DNA of 26,782 nt, taken from assembly GCA_943330925.2 (NCBI GenBank), contig CALQJP020000005.1, positions 1 to 26,782 of the forward strand, in the 5' to 3' direction. The DNA comes from Chryseobacterium gleum (GTDB lineage: Bacteria; Bacteroidota; Bacteroidia; Flavobacteriales_D; Sanyastnellaceae). Under the pieces are notes generated by a model. The model saw nothing but the letters and a program-made list of their open reading frames with translations, ran no database searches and was not told the origin of the DNA. The position numbers and the translations under genes were made by a program. Shown here in pieces: positions 7,226-14,715 of this stretch (positions within the stretch are counted from its first letter, which is position 1; each line of letters opens with the position of its first letter).

Positions 7226-7468
7226 ATGAAGAATTCCGTGAAATACCTTTTTCTAGTGACTGTGCTGTTTGTTTTCAGCATGGGCGCGTCGGCACAATGT
7301 GCGATGTGCAAAGCCACTGCTGAGAGCGCAACAGAAAACGTCGACAAAGGCATTGGTGAAGGACTCAATGCGGGTATCGTTTATTTGATGCTGGTTCCCT
7401 ACGTATTGCTGGCGACCATTGCGCTCGTGTTCTTTCGTAAAAAAATAGCGGCCATTTTCCGGTCATAA
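7226..7468 (+). CDS. Small CxxC membrane protein linked to the oxidase cluster
   Basis: This 80-residue protein has a cleavable-looking signal peptide (about 1-24, ending ASAQ). Immediately after it comes C25-A-M-C28. A helix follows at about 49-71 with a basic C-terminal tail (RKKIAAIFRS). The cysteine pair would lie at the very N-terminus of the mature protein outside the cytoplasm. From memory, similar short proteins beginning QCAMCK occur near oxidase genes in other Bacteroidetes; no function is established that I know. Context suggests a metal or thiol role in oxidase maturation. It has its own promoter-like box and follows the heptamer array, so it may be transcribed separately. Confidence 0.72.
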   Translation: MKNSVKYLFLVTVLFVFSMGASAQCAMCKATAESATENVDKGIGEGLNAGIVYLMLVPYVLLATIALVFFRKKIAAIFRS

Positions 7469-7582
7469 AAGTTCGCGCACATCGCGCCAAATCAAGGAAT
7501 TGTTACATTTTGCATTCATTGGTAACTACCGAGGAATAATTTCTCTATTTTAGCGCCTACTAACTCGATTGGTATCACCGCA

Positions 7583-8323
7583 ATGAGGATTTCTATTTTT
7601 TATACATTACTGCTTTCTTGTTCGTTGCTGGCTGGGCTTTCCTCGAATGCTCAGTTTTTCGAGGAGCTGAAAATTGATTCTACCCAGGTACCTGAAGCCG
7701 AAGACCAAAAGATGCAGATAACGGTTACAGATTTCCGCTCAAAAATGTTTATCGACGCCGATGTTATGATCAAAGGTCTTAACCCACGCAAAACCGTCGT
7801 CTTCAAAAACTTCACAGATTCTACCATGCTTCTCAAAAACTACCGCATCTACACAGTGTCGGTGGTTAAAGAAGGGTACATGTATTACGCACATAAGTTC
7901 TGGCCTGCTGAATCGAGCACCCACTATGAGCGCGTAGAACTGAAGCCTCTCTCGGCAGGTTTGAAAACAAGCATTGAAGACATCACATTCTTGGGCGATG
8001 AAACTCAGTTGTATCACAAGTCGGTGCCTGCGTTGGAAGAACTCGTGCAATTCATGACTGTTAATCCTTCAGTTAAAATCTGCATCATCGGTCATGCCAA
8101 TTGCCCGGTAAACGAAGAGAAGAAAAACTCTGATGCATACTACCGCCGAGCATCCGAAAAACGAGCGGAAGCCGTTGTGGATTATCTCGTACAACATGGC
8201 GTTGCTGCCGATCGCCTCACAACCCGAGGCATGGGCAACAAGCAAATGCTTTACCCCGATCCTCAAACGGAATGGCAAGTGAGCGCCAACCGACGCGTTG
8301 AGATTGAGGTTACCGAACTGTAG
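7583..8323 (+). CDS. OmpA-family peptidoglycan-binding protein
   Basis: This 246-residue protein has a signal peptide (about 1-24, ending NAQ). An N-terminal beta-rich region of about 100 residues resembles a PEGA/carboxypeptidase-regulatory-like fold. The C-terminal OmpA/Pal domain (about 135-246) carries the typical segments IIGHANC, RASEKRAEAVVDYLVQHGV, RLTTRGMG and ANRRVEI. This domain anchors outer-membrane or periplasmic proteins to peptidoglycan. It is probably a single gene: 114 bp precede it, with a weak promoter-like TATTTTAG at 7546-7553, and a possible terminator follows. The specific partner is unknown. Confidence 0.88.
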   Translation: MRISIFYTLLLSCSLLAGLSSNAQFFEELKIDSTQVPEAEDQKMQITVTDFRSKMFIDADVMIKGLNPRKTVVFKNFTDSTMLLKNYRIYTVSVVKEGYMYYAHKFWPAESSTHYERVELKPLSAGLKTSIEDITFLGDETQLYHKSVPALEELVQFMTVNPSVKICIIGHANCPVNEEKKNSDAYYRRASEKRAEAVVDYLVQHGVAADRLTTRGMGNKQMLYPDPQTEWQVSANRRVEIEVTEL

Positions 8324-8336
8324 CGCCCGAAATACC

Positions 8337-8370
8337 GGTTTGACAATCGTCATAAACCCGTTGTATTTTT
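8337..8370 (+). terminator. Possible intrinsic terminator after the OmpA gene
   Basis: GGTTTGAC at 8337-8344 can pair with GTC (8349-8351) and AAACC (8354-8358), giving an eight-pair stem with a two-base bulge and a four-base loop. A T-rich run follows at 8361-8370. The stem is short, so this is a weak call. Confidence 0.35.
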
Positions 8371-8407
8371 CATAACGTTTTTTAGATTATAACTGGGTCT
8401 TCCACCC

Positions 8408-8415
8408 TAAGTTTG
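8408..8415 (+). promoter_or_regulatory. -7 promoter box of the TolC-like gene
   Basis: TAAGTTTG matches TAnnTTTG exactly and lies 8 nt before the ATG at 8424. A clear TTG box at the expected -33 distance was not found. Confidence 0.45.
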
Positions 8416-8423
8416 CTCTTGCA

Positions 8424-9881
8424 ATGACCTTAAACAACTTTTCACTTCGGGTAGGTTTAGCCTTGACCATTTTAGTGACCTCGGCAGGCACAACCCTTGC
8501 GCAGGTATGGTCGCTCGACTCTTGCATCGCCTATGCATTTCAAAATAACCTGGCAGTTCAATTAAGCGAGGAGAATGTGGGCCTCACGAAGCTCAATGAA
8601 ACCAGTGCAATTGGCGCCATGCTTCCTTCGCTCAACGCACAGGGTGGCCACGGCTACAACTGGGGGCAGCGCATCGACCCATTCACCAACCAGTTCGCAA
8701 GCTCGCGCATTCAAAGCAACAATTTCGGTTTAGCTACAAGCGTAAACCTGTTTGGTGGCTTGCGACAGGTAAACACATTGAAGCAAGCCGGACTGAACTC
8801 GGAGACAGCCAAGTGGAACTATGAAAAAATGCGCAACGATATAGCACTCAATGTTGCCTCCGCCTACCTCGCTGTTATCATCAACAAAGAGTTTATGGAT
8901 ATCGCCAGGCGCACGCTCGATGGCACCGATCGACAAGTGAAGCGCATGGAAAAACTGGTTACCGCGGGGCAACTTGCAGTGAGTAACCTCAACGACATGC
9001 AAGCGCAGCTAGCCTCCGACAATGCATCGTTTGTTGCTACAGAAAACAACTTCCGACTTTCCAAACTCTCGCTCTTGCAATTGCTTCAACTTGATGCGAG
9101 CAAGCTCGATCAATTCAACATTGTAATTCCGAAACTGGATGAAGTTGAGCAATACACATTGCTTTCAAATCCGGACATAGCCGTTCAAGCTGCCTTGAAT
9201 AATTTCCCTGAAGTGAAAGGAGCGACCACCACGGTTGCAAGCGCTGCACTGGGCAGAAAAATCGCAGCATCGGGCTATTATCCAAACTTGAACGCCAGTT
9301 TCTCTTACGGAACAGGATATTCGGGCGCGGCGAAAGTACTTACCGGAACTCCGGACATGCAGGCATTCCCTATCGGCACAGTATTCGGCACAGGAGAATT
9401 GGTTTGGTCAATCCCTCAACCGGTCTATGACTTGGACGACTATGAAACCAAGGCTTTCAAAAATCAATTGCAAGACAACGTAAACCGTTCGTTGTTTTTC
9501 TCGATGAACATCCCGCTTTTCAATGGGTTCGCCACGCATACAGGCGTTAAGCGCGCAGAGATTAATTTCCGTCAGGCTGAATTGCAATTGGAACAAACGA
9601 AACAAGCCATAACACAAAGCGTCTATCAGGCATACAACGACGCCCAGGCTGCTCTGGCGAATTACTACGCTTTCAAAACAAGCGTTGCCGCAAACGACAA
9701 GGCATTCGACTGGGCGCAACTTCGCTACGAACAAGGCATGAGCAACATTACAGAATACGCCGATGCTCGCATGCGCATGGAAATAGCTCAAGCCAATCTC
9801 GCGCGAAGCAAATACGACTACATCTTCAAACTTAAAGTGCTCGATTTTTACCAGGGCAAGGCCATCACGTTAAAACCATGA
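8424..9881 (+). CDS. TolC-family outer membrane efflux protein
   Basis: This 485-residue protein has a signal peptide (about 1-27, ending TLAQ), then VWSLDSCIAYAFQNNLAVQL, the typical TolC/OEP opening. Two outer-membrane efflux repeats follow, with long helices rich in Ala, Gln and Leu (for example LEQTKQAITQSVYQAYNDAQ) and a barrel strand region between them. It would form a trimeric outer-membrane channel for a type I or tripartite exporter. Its stop overlaps the start of the adaptor gene by 4 bp (ATGA), so the two are translationally coupled. Confidence 0.93.
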   Translation: MTLNNFSLRVGLALTILVTSAGTTLAQVWSLDSCIAYAFQNNLAVQLSEENVGLTKLNETSAIGAMLPSLNAQGGHGYNWGQRIDPFTNQFASSRIQSNNFGLATSVNLFGGLRQVNTLKQAGLNSETAKWNYEKMRNDIALNVASAYLAVIINKEFMDIARRTLDGTDRQVKRMEKLVTAGQLAVSNLNDMQAQLASDNASFVATENNFRLSKLSLLQLLQLDASKLDQFNIVIPKLDEVEQYTLLSNPDIAVQAALNNFPEVKGATTTVASAALGRKIAASGYYPNLNASFSYGTGYSGAAKVLTGTPDMQAFPIGTVFGTGELVWSIPQPVYDLDDYETKAFKNQLQDNVNRSLFFSMNIPLFNGFATHTGVKRAEINFRQAELQLEQTKQAITQSVYQAYNDAQAALANYYAFKTSVAANDKAFDWAQLRYEQGMSNITEYADARMRMEIAQANLARSKYDYIFKLKVLDFYQGKAITLKP

Positions 9882-11215
9882 ACAAAACACTGAAGCGCAC
9901 TCTTATTGTAGTCGGTATAATTGCCGTTGCAGGTGTGGTATACCGCGTAACTGCGGGCAAGAAAGACCACACAGAAGTTACCACCGAAAAAAGCGCCTAT
10001 CGCAGCATCGTTGAAACGGTTGCCGCAAGCGGAAAAATTCAACCTGAATCGGAAGTAAAAATTCAGTCGGAAGTTTCGGGACAAATTGTTGAGCTCCCAG
10101 TGAAGGAAGGCGACCTCGTTCAGAAGGGGCAACTCCTCGTTAAGATTAACCCCGACCTCTACACCTCTGCATATAATCGCGCTGAGGCCGCGCTCAACAG
10201 TTCTAAAAGCAATCTGAGCAGCGCTAAATCGCGTCTTACACAAGCCGAAGCGCAATTCAACGTCACCAATCTCAACTTCCAGCGTCAGAAAAAACTATTT
10301 GAAGACGGTGCAATTTCAAAAGCAGAACTCGAAAACATAACGAGTCAATTTGAAACCTCAAAAGCGGAAGTGGAAGCTGCACGCGAAAGCATACACAGCG
10401 CACAGTTCGCAATTGAAAGCGCGATGGCCGGCGTGAGTGAGGCGGCCGACAACCTCAAGCGAACCACTATTCTGGCTCCTATGACCGGAACAGTTACGGC
10501 CCTTAACAAGGAACTCGGTGAAACGGTTTTGGGCAACAACATGATGAGCGGCGATGTAATCATGAACATTTCTGCCCTCACTTTTATGGAGGTGAATGTA
10601 GAAGTGAACGAAAGCGACATCGTGCATGTAAACCTCAACGACACGGCACTGGTGGACGTAGACTCATACAAAAACGAAACCTTCAAAGGCATAGTAACCG
10701 AAATAGGCAACACCGCGCTGAACGCCATCAACGATCAGATGAACCTCAACCAGGTGACCAACTTCTCGGTAAAAATTCGCGTGCTCCCTGAATCGTATGC
10801 TCACCTCATGAACGGCAAAGGCGAAAACTACTCACCCTTCAAACCCGGTATGAGCGCAACCGTCGACATCATCACCGAGAAGACAGATCGCGCGCTTTCT
10901 ATTCCAATCAAAGCCGTGGCAGCGCGCGACGATACAACCTCTGCTTCTATTCTCGATAAATTGAGCCGTGAGTCGACTGAAAACGCTCCGGAGGAACCAT
11001 TTACTGTTGTATTTGTGCGTAACACTGAAACTGATTTGGCTGAAATACGCGTGGTGAAAACGGGTATTCAAGACGATAAATTCATTCAGATTACGGAAGG
11101 CATAGGTGAAAACGAAGAGATCGTTACCGGACCTTATGAGGTAGTTGCGCAATCGCTCAAGCCTGGCGACAAATTGCAAGTGAGCAATAACGGCGACAAC
11201 GAAAACAAAGAGTAA
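9878..11215 (+). CDS. HlyD/RND-type periplasmic adaptor protein
   Basis: This 445-residue membrane-fusion protein bridges an inner-membrane pump and the TolC channel. The N-terminal membrane anchor is at about 7-24. The first lipoyl half follows (QSEVSGQIVELPVKEGDLV), then a coiled-coil hairpin at about 95-190, the second lipoyl half (ILAPMTGTVTALNKELGETV) and a beta-barrel domain. The form most resembles MacA-like adaptors of ABC efflux systems. No ATPase or permease gene follows; tsaB starts 7 bp downstream. The pump partner must be encoded elsewhere or the system has been reorganised. Confidence 0.92.
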   Translation: MNKTLKRTLIVVGIIAVAGVVYRVTAGKKDHTEVTTEKSAYRSIVETVAASGKIQPESEVKIQSEVSGQIVELPVKEGDLVQKGQLLVKINPDLYTSAYNRAEAALNSSKSNLSSAKSRLTQAEAQFNVTNLNFQRQKKLFEDGAISKAELENITSQFETSKAEVEAARESIHSAQFAIESAMAGVSEAADNLKRTTILAPMTGTVTALNKELGETVLGNNMMSGDVIMNISALTFMEVNVEVNESDIVHVNLNDTALVDVDSYKNETFKGIVTEIGNTALNAINDQMNLNQVTNFSVKIRVLPESYAHLMNGKGENYSPFKPGMSATVDIITEKTDRALSIPIKAVAARDDTTSASILDKLSRESTENAPEEPFTVVFVRNTETDLAEIRVVKTGIQDDKFIQITEGIGENEEIVTGPYEVVAQSLKPGDKLQVSNNGDNENKE

Positions 11216-11222
11216 TTCTATC

Positions 11223-11903
11223 ATGCCCTATTTGCTGCTGCTGGAAACCTCCGGTAAAAATTGTTCGGTTGCCCTGGCCGACGAAGCAGGCATCTTGTTA
11301 AGCCGATCGGCCTCTGCAGAGCATTTCATTCATGCGGAACAACTGCATGTAATGATGAATGAAATTTTTACTGAATACAATATCCCCTGGAATTCGCTTT
11401 CTGCAATTGCAGTGAGCAAAGGTCCAGGATCTTACACAGGTCTGCGCATCGGTGTTAGTGCCGCGAAAGGTTTATGTTTCGCGTTGCAGTTGCCACTCAT
11501 AGCGATTGACACAACAGAAATACTCGCCCTAGAAGCATCGAAGGTTTTCAATGATGCTCACATCATCATTCCAATGATCGATGCACGACGCATGGAAGTC
11601 TACGCCGCCCGCTTCGACGGGAACGCAAAACGCTTATCATCGGATGAGGCCCATTTAGTGGACGAGAACACCTTCTTTGGATTTGAACCGGAGCATTTGG
11701 TTCTAACGGGCGACGGCGCCGAAAAATGCCGATCACTAGTCGATAGTCGCACTCGCATCTTGCCACTTCTTCCGCGTGCCGAAATGATGCATGCATTGGC
11801 TATGCAAGCATTCAACGCGAAACACTTCGAGGACGTTGCTTATTTCGAACCCTTTTATCTGAAAGAATACATCCCCGGCACTTCGCGCAAAAGTGTTCTC
11901 TAA
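11223..11903 (+). CDS. tsaB: tRNA threonylcarbamoyladenosine biosynthesis protein TsaB
   Basis: TsaB is the non-catalytic partner that dimerises with TsaD to make t6A at position 37 of ANN-decoding tRNAs in the cytoplasm. The 226-residue protein has the family's N-terminal motif LLLETSGKNCSVALA and the KGPGSYTGLRIG segment, followed by SAAKGLCFAL. Length is normal for TsaB. It starts 7 bp after the adaptor gene and may be cotranscribed with the efflux genes. Confidence 0.95.
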   Translation: MPYLLLLETSGKNCSVALADEAGILLSRSASAEHFIHAEQLHVMMNEIFTEYNIPWNSLSAIAVSKGPGSYTGLRIGVSAAKGLCFALQLPLIAIDTTEILALEASKVFNDAHIIIPMIDARRMEVYAARFDGNAKRLSSDEAHLVDENTFFGFEPEHLVLTGDGAEKCRSLVDSRTRILPLLPRAEMMHALAMQAFNAKHFEDVAYFEPFYLKEYIPGTSRKSVL

Positions 11904-11909
11904 GCACTC

Positions 11910-11917
11910 TATCTTCG
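11910..11917 (+). promoter_or_regulatory. -7 promoter box of the Rieske-like lipoprotein gene
   Basis: TATCTTCG (one mismatch to TAnnTTTG), followed by CTTC, lies 4 nt before the ATG at 11922. The same 8-mer lies upstream of ctaB at 1799. No -33 box was recognised. Confidence 0.4.
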
Positions 11918-11921
11918 CTTC

Positions 11922-12338
11922 ATGCTTCGCAATAGCTTTATACTCTTTGTTCTGTTGATTCTCACTTCCGGTTGTCGCGACCGCAACACCAATCGCATAC
12001 CCGATGTGCCGGTAAACATTGCCATCAACATTTACCAACCCGACTTCTTCAACCTCACGGTACCATCGGGCTGGGTGTATATAACCGGCGGCTCGCGAGG
12101 CATTATCGTTTATCGAAAAAGCACCAACGAATTCGTAGCGCTCGAAAGACACAGCCCGTATCAACCGGAAGATAACTGCGCAGTAATTGTGGATGAAGAC
12201 AATGTGTTGGTGAGCGATCCATGCTCCGATTCGCAATGGCTCATCATCGACGGGACCATCGTGCAGGGACCAACAGCCTTTCCGTTGGAAACATACAACA
12301 CCTCCTTTTCGGACCCCATTCTCTACATCACCAATTAG
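11922..12338 (+). CDS. Lipoprotein with ligand-less Rieske-like fold
   Basis: This 138-residue protein has a lipoprotein signal peptide (lipobox LTSGC, Cys18). The rest resembles a Rieske fold: the second cluster-binding loop region SDPCSDSQW, then DGTIVQGPTAFPLETYNTSF, which matches the Rieske G-x-v-x-x-G-P-A-x-x-P-L-x-x-Y ending. The [2Fe-2S] ligands are not there. The CxH site reads RHSPY and the CxxH site reads CSDS. It therefore probably does not carry a cluster. Ligand-less Rieske-like lipoproteins are, from memory, common in Bacteroidetes; their function is not known to me. The start is 18 bp after tsaB. Confidence 0.72.
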   Translation: MLRNSFILFVLLILTSGCRDRNTNRIPDVPVNIAINIYQPDFFNLTVPSGWVYITGGSRGIIVYRKSTNEFVALERHSPYQPEDNCAVIVDEDNVLVSDPCSDSQWLIIDGTIVQGPTAFPLETYNTSFSDPILYITN

Positions 12339-12567
12339 AGACGCATGTATTAGCCTGTTACCCGATGGCAGCGATCATGATTATGGCGTTGCTCACTTCT
12401 TCGCCATTGGTGAAAACAACTGCGCCTTTTCCTCATGGCCCGGAGTGGAATTCACGCCAAATGATGTGCTGCGCAATCTACAGGCAATGGAATCCGTAAA
12501 ATGTAGTGCGGCATTCTTACCGAATCGATCAGATTTGTTTACATTCGTGACTCGTTCCGTTTGTTAA
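12339..12567 (+). pseudogene. Probable 3' remnant of a coding gene without a start
   Basis: Frame 12346-12567 reads as a protein-like C-terminus of about 73 residues (beginning CISLLPDGSDHDYGVAHFFA) and ends with TAA at 12565. Codon choice, with G-rich first positions and C/T-rich third positions, looks like the neighbouring genes. The frame is open back to 12214 but has no ATG before 12487, and upstream it runs out of frame through the lipoprotein gene. The ATG at 12345 is out of frame and meets TAG after one codon. The family is not recognised. It may be a decayed gene, a start-less fragment, or the product of a sequence error. Confidence 0.45.
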
Positions 12568-12578
12568 ACCATCTGACT

Positions 12579-13364
12579 ATGCGATTTCTTTTTTCACTGG
12601 CTTTATTCATGTTCCTCTCTTCCTCCGCGCTTGCGGAGGTGATTATCATCAGTGGCATCTATCAAGGGAAAGACTTGTATGTAAAAAACCCGATGACCAC
12701 CGATAGTTCAGGCTACTGTGTGTTTGAAGTACTTGTGAATGGGCAAGTAACCGCCGATCAGTTGAACTCTGCCTCTTTTGCGGTCGATCTCGCAATCTGG
12801 AAGCTGAAACCGGGTGAGGCGTTGGAAATAGTGCTTCGTTGCAAAGAAAATTGTGAAGTTAAGATTCTCAATCCGGAGGTTATTTACCCCAACAGCACTT
12901 TCGAAATTACCTCACTGACGGTGAGTGCTAGCGGTGGCATGGAGTGGACAACCGAAAAAGAGAATGCACCGCTCACATTTGTTATCGAACAATTTCATTG
13001 GAACAAATGGATTAAAGTGGGCGAAATAAAGGGAAAAGGCATTGCCGAATCTACCCGCTACAATTACCCAGTCAACTTGCACTCCGGTATGAATACATTT
13101 CGTATCTATCAAATGGACTACAAGGGCCAGCATACTTCCGCGGAGTATAAAATCGAAAGTACCACGCCGGAGATCAAGATTAAGTCATTGAAAGTTTCCA
13201 ATTCCATCGAATTTTCAGGTATCACAAATTATGAAATTGTGAGTGAATTCGGAACATTAATTACCTCCGGACGCGGTTCTTCCGTGGATGCATCAAAATA
13301 CATCAAAGGCAAGTATTACGTGAACTACGACAACAAAGTAGGCGCCATCGTTGAGAAGAAATAA
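12579..13364 (+). CDS. Secreted protein of unknown function, conserved Bacteroidetes type
   Basis: The protein of about 261 residues has a signal peptide (MRFLFSLALFMFLSSSALA). Next comes a domain containing IIISGIYQGKDLYVKNP, a Cys-containing stretch (RCKENCEVKILNPEVIYP), and a fibronectin-like beta-rich middle (FVIEQFHWNKWIKVGEI, HSGMNTFRIYQMD). The last 55 residues (ITNYEIVSEFGTLITSGRG... ...YIKGKYYVNYDNKVG) resemble a type A C-terminal sorting domain of the type IX secretion system, though weakly. The ATG at 12579 is preferred to a TTG at 12561 because it gives a clean signal peptide. I recall homologues in other Bacteroidetes but no assigned function. The stop lies 2 bp before the epimerase gene. 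Confidence 0.75.
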   Translation: MRFLFSLALFMFLSSSALAEVIIISGIYQGKDLYVKNPMTTDSSGYCVFEVLVNGQVTADQLNSASFAVDLAIWKLKPGEALEIVLRCKENCEVKILNPEVIYPNSTFEITSLTVSASGGMEWTTEKENAPLTFVIEQFHWNKWIKVGEIKGKGIAESTRYNYPVNLHSGMNTFRIYQMDYKGQHTSAEYKIESTTPEIKIKSLKVSNSIEFSGITNYEIVSEFGTLITSGRGSSVDASKYIKGKYYVNYDNKVGAIVEKK

Positions 13365-13366
13365 GC

Positions 13367-13777
13367 ATGCTCCGTAAAATTGAACACATCGGCATTGCCG
13401 TAAAAGACCTCGAGGCTTCCAATCAAATCTTTGAAGATATTCTGGGGGTCGCTCCCTACAAGCAAGAGTCAGTAGAAAGTGAACATGTGCTTACCTCATT
13501 CTTTCAGATAGGCGAAAGCAAAATAGAGCTGCTTCAAGCTACATCGCCCGAAAGCGCTATTGCAAAGTATCTCGATAAAAACAAAGAGGGAATCCACCAC
13601 ATCGCATTTGATGTGGAAGATATTTATGCAGAAATCGAACGGTTAAAGAGCAAGGGTTATACGATGATTCACGAGTCGCCAAAAGATGGAGCTGATGGTA
13701 AAATCATTGCCTTCATGCATCCGAAATCGAGCAATGGCGTGCTGGTTGAACTCTGTCAGGACCGTCCTTCGAAATAG
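13367..13777 (+). CDS. mce: Methylmalonyl-CoA epimerase
   Basis: The enzyme interconverts (2R)- and (2S)-methylmalonyl-CoA, linking succinyl-CoA, methylmalonyl-CoA mutase and propionyl-CoA metabolism. The 136-residue vicinal-oxygen-chelate protein has the paired repeats expected. Probable metal ligands are H7 in KIEHIGIAV, the Glu in KIELLQ, the His in EGIHHIAFDV and the Glu in VLVELCQ. Length is typical. It starts 2 bp after the preceding gene, so both are probably in one transcript. Its stop is 3 bp from the stop of the convergent gene. Mutase genes are not in the window. Confidence 0.93.
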   Translation: MLRKIEHIGIAVKDLEASNQIFEDILGVAPYKQESVESEHVLTSFFQIGESKIELLQATSPESAIAKYLDKNKEGIHHIAFDVEDIYAEIERLKSKGYTMIHESPKDGADGKIIAFMHPKSSNGVLVELCQDRPSK

Positions 13778-13780
13778 ACG

Positions 13781-14653
13781 CTACTTTCTTTTCTTTCGCT
13801 TCATTTTGCGCGCATCAGGACCAAACAAATCGTTGGTTTCGTGCTTTCCTCCTTTCGATAAATCAACATTACGTCCGGGCTGATTTTCGCACTGCCTGTC
13901 GGGCTGTTTGGTCAACCATTGTATTCGCAGCGTAATAAGAACCGGGCGGTATCGTCCGTTGAAATAAGGTAGCGTTGCCTTCATGCCCTCCCAACGATTT
14001 ACATTGATCAGTGGCACTTCAATCATAGGTAAAATGAAAATGCCCGGTTCCGGTTTCCATCCAAAGCCTAAGCGGTAGTGCGCCTGCACAGGAAATGTGG
14101 AAGGATACTGCCAGACTGCGCCGGGAACGCCGCTACCGCCGCGATCGCCAAACATGCGAAAGTCGACATTCAAGCCTAATGAATTCTGTATCCACCATCG
14201 GTTGCTCAGCATTAGAACGTTGCTCACGTTTCCAAATGCACTTAAATAGCTTTCGGAAAAAGATGCGTATGAGGTATACGCTGTCAAGGAGCTTGCTGCT
14301 CGCACTACTCCGGCAAATTCCTCTGTACCACGCAGCATTTTATAACCCAAGCCATAATCGACATGATCAATGGGCCCGCCGTGCTTCCAAAAATGATGAC
14401 GCCCAACCTGCACACACAAACCATTCTGACCGTCGCGTGTGAAATCACCGCTAAACAATGTATCGTCTGCAGCATCATATCCAATGAGCTGCTCGTTGCG
14501 AGGAAAGGGCAAGGTAAAAGCAAGGCCCGGGGCAACAAACCATCCCGAATTTTTGAATTGTCCTCCCGGCACATACAGTGCACGCTGCTCGCGCTGTCCG
14601 CGAAGATTCAACGAACAAAGCAAAAGGAAAAAAATAACGACCCGATATTGCAT
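13781..14653 (-). CDS. Predicted outer-membrane beta-barrel protein, unknown function
   Basis: This 290-residue protein has a signal peptide (about 1-20, ending LRGQ). Alternating segments rich in Gly and aromatics follow (WFVAPGLAFTLPF, VDYGLGYKML, WWIQNSLGLNVDF, AHYRLGFGWKP), as in small outer-membrane barrels. Residues up to about 247 (VLITLRIQWL) could end the barrel. The last 40 residues are polar and strongly basic, ending KMKRKKRK, which is unusual for an outer-membrane protein. No family is recognised. The 62 bp between its start and the kmo stop hold only a weak -7-like TACGTTAG, 9 nt before the ATG. The gene is convergent with mce at 3 bp. Confidence 0.6.
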   Translation of the reverse strand: MQYRVVIFFLLLCSLNLRGQREQRALYVPGGQFKNSGWFVAPGLAFTLPFPRNEQLIGYDAADDTLFSGDFTRDGQNGLCVQVGRHHFWKHGGPIDHVDYGLGYKMLRGTEEFAGVVRAASSLTAYTSYASFSESYLSAFGNVSNVLMLSNRWWIQNSLGLNVDFRMFGDRGGSGVPGAVWQYPSTFPVQAHYRLGFGWKPEPGIFILPMIEVPLINVNRWEGMKATLPYFNGRYRPVLITLRIQWLTKQPDRQCENQPGRNVDLSKGGKHETNDLFGPDARKMKRKKRK

Positions 14654-14715
14654 AGAGCCAATCTAACGTAACCCCAACGCAATGAAGTATAGTGCAGCGC
14701 GCTTTTTAACAACCG

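Noticed and set aside
7469..7582. GCGC-ACATC-GCGC and GTTAC/GTAAC inverted repeats between the CxxC and OmpA genes
   Set aside because: The stems are only four to five pairs, without a following T-run, so they are not distinguishable from chance.
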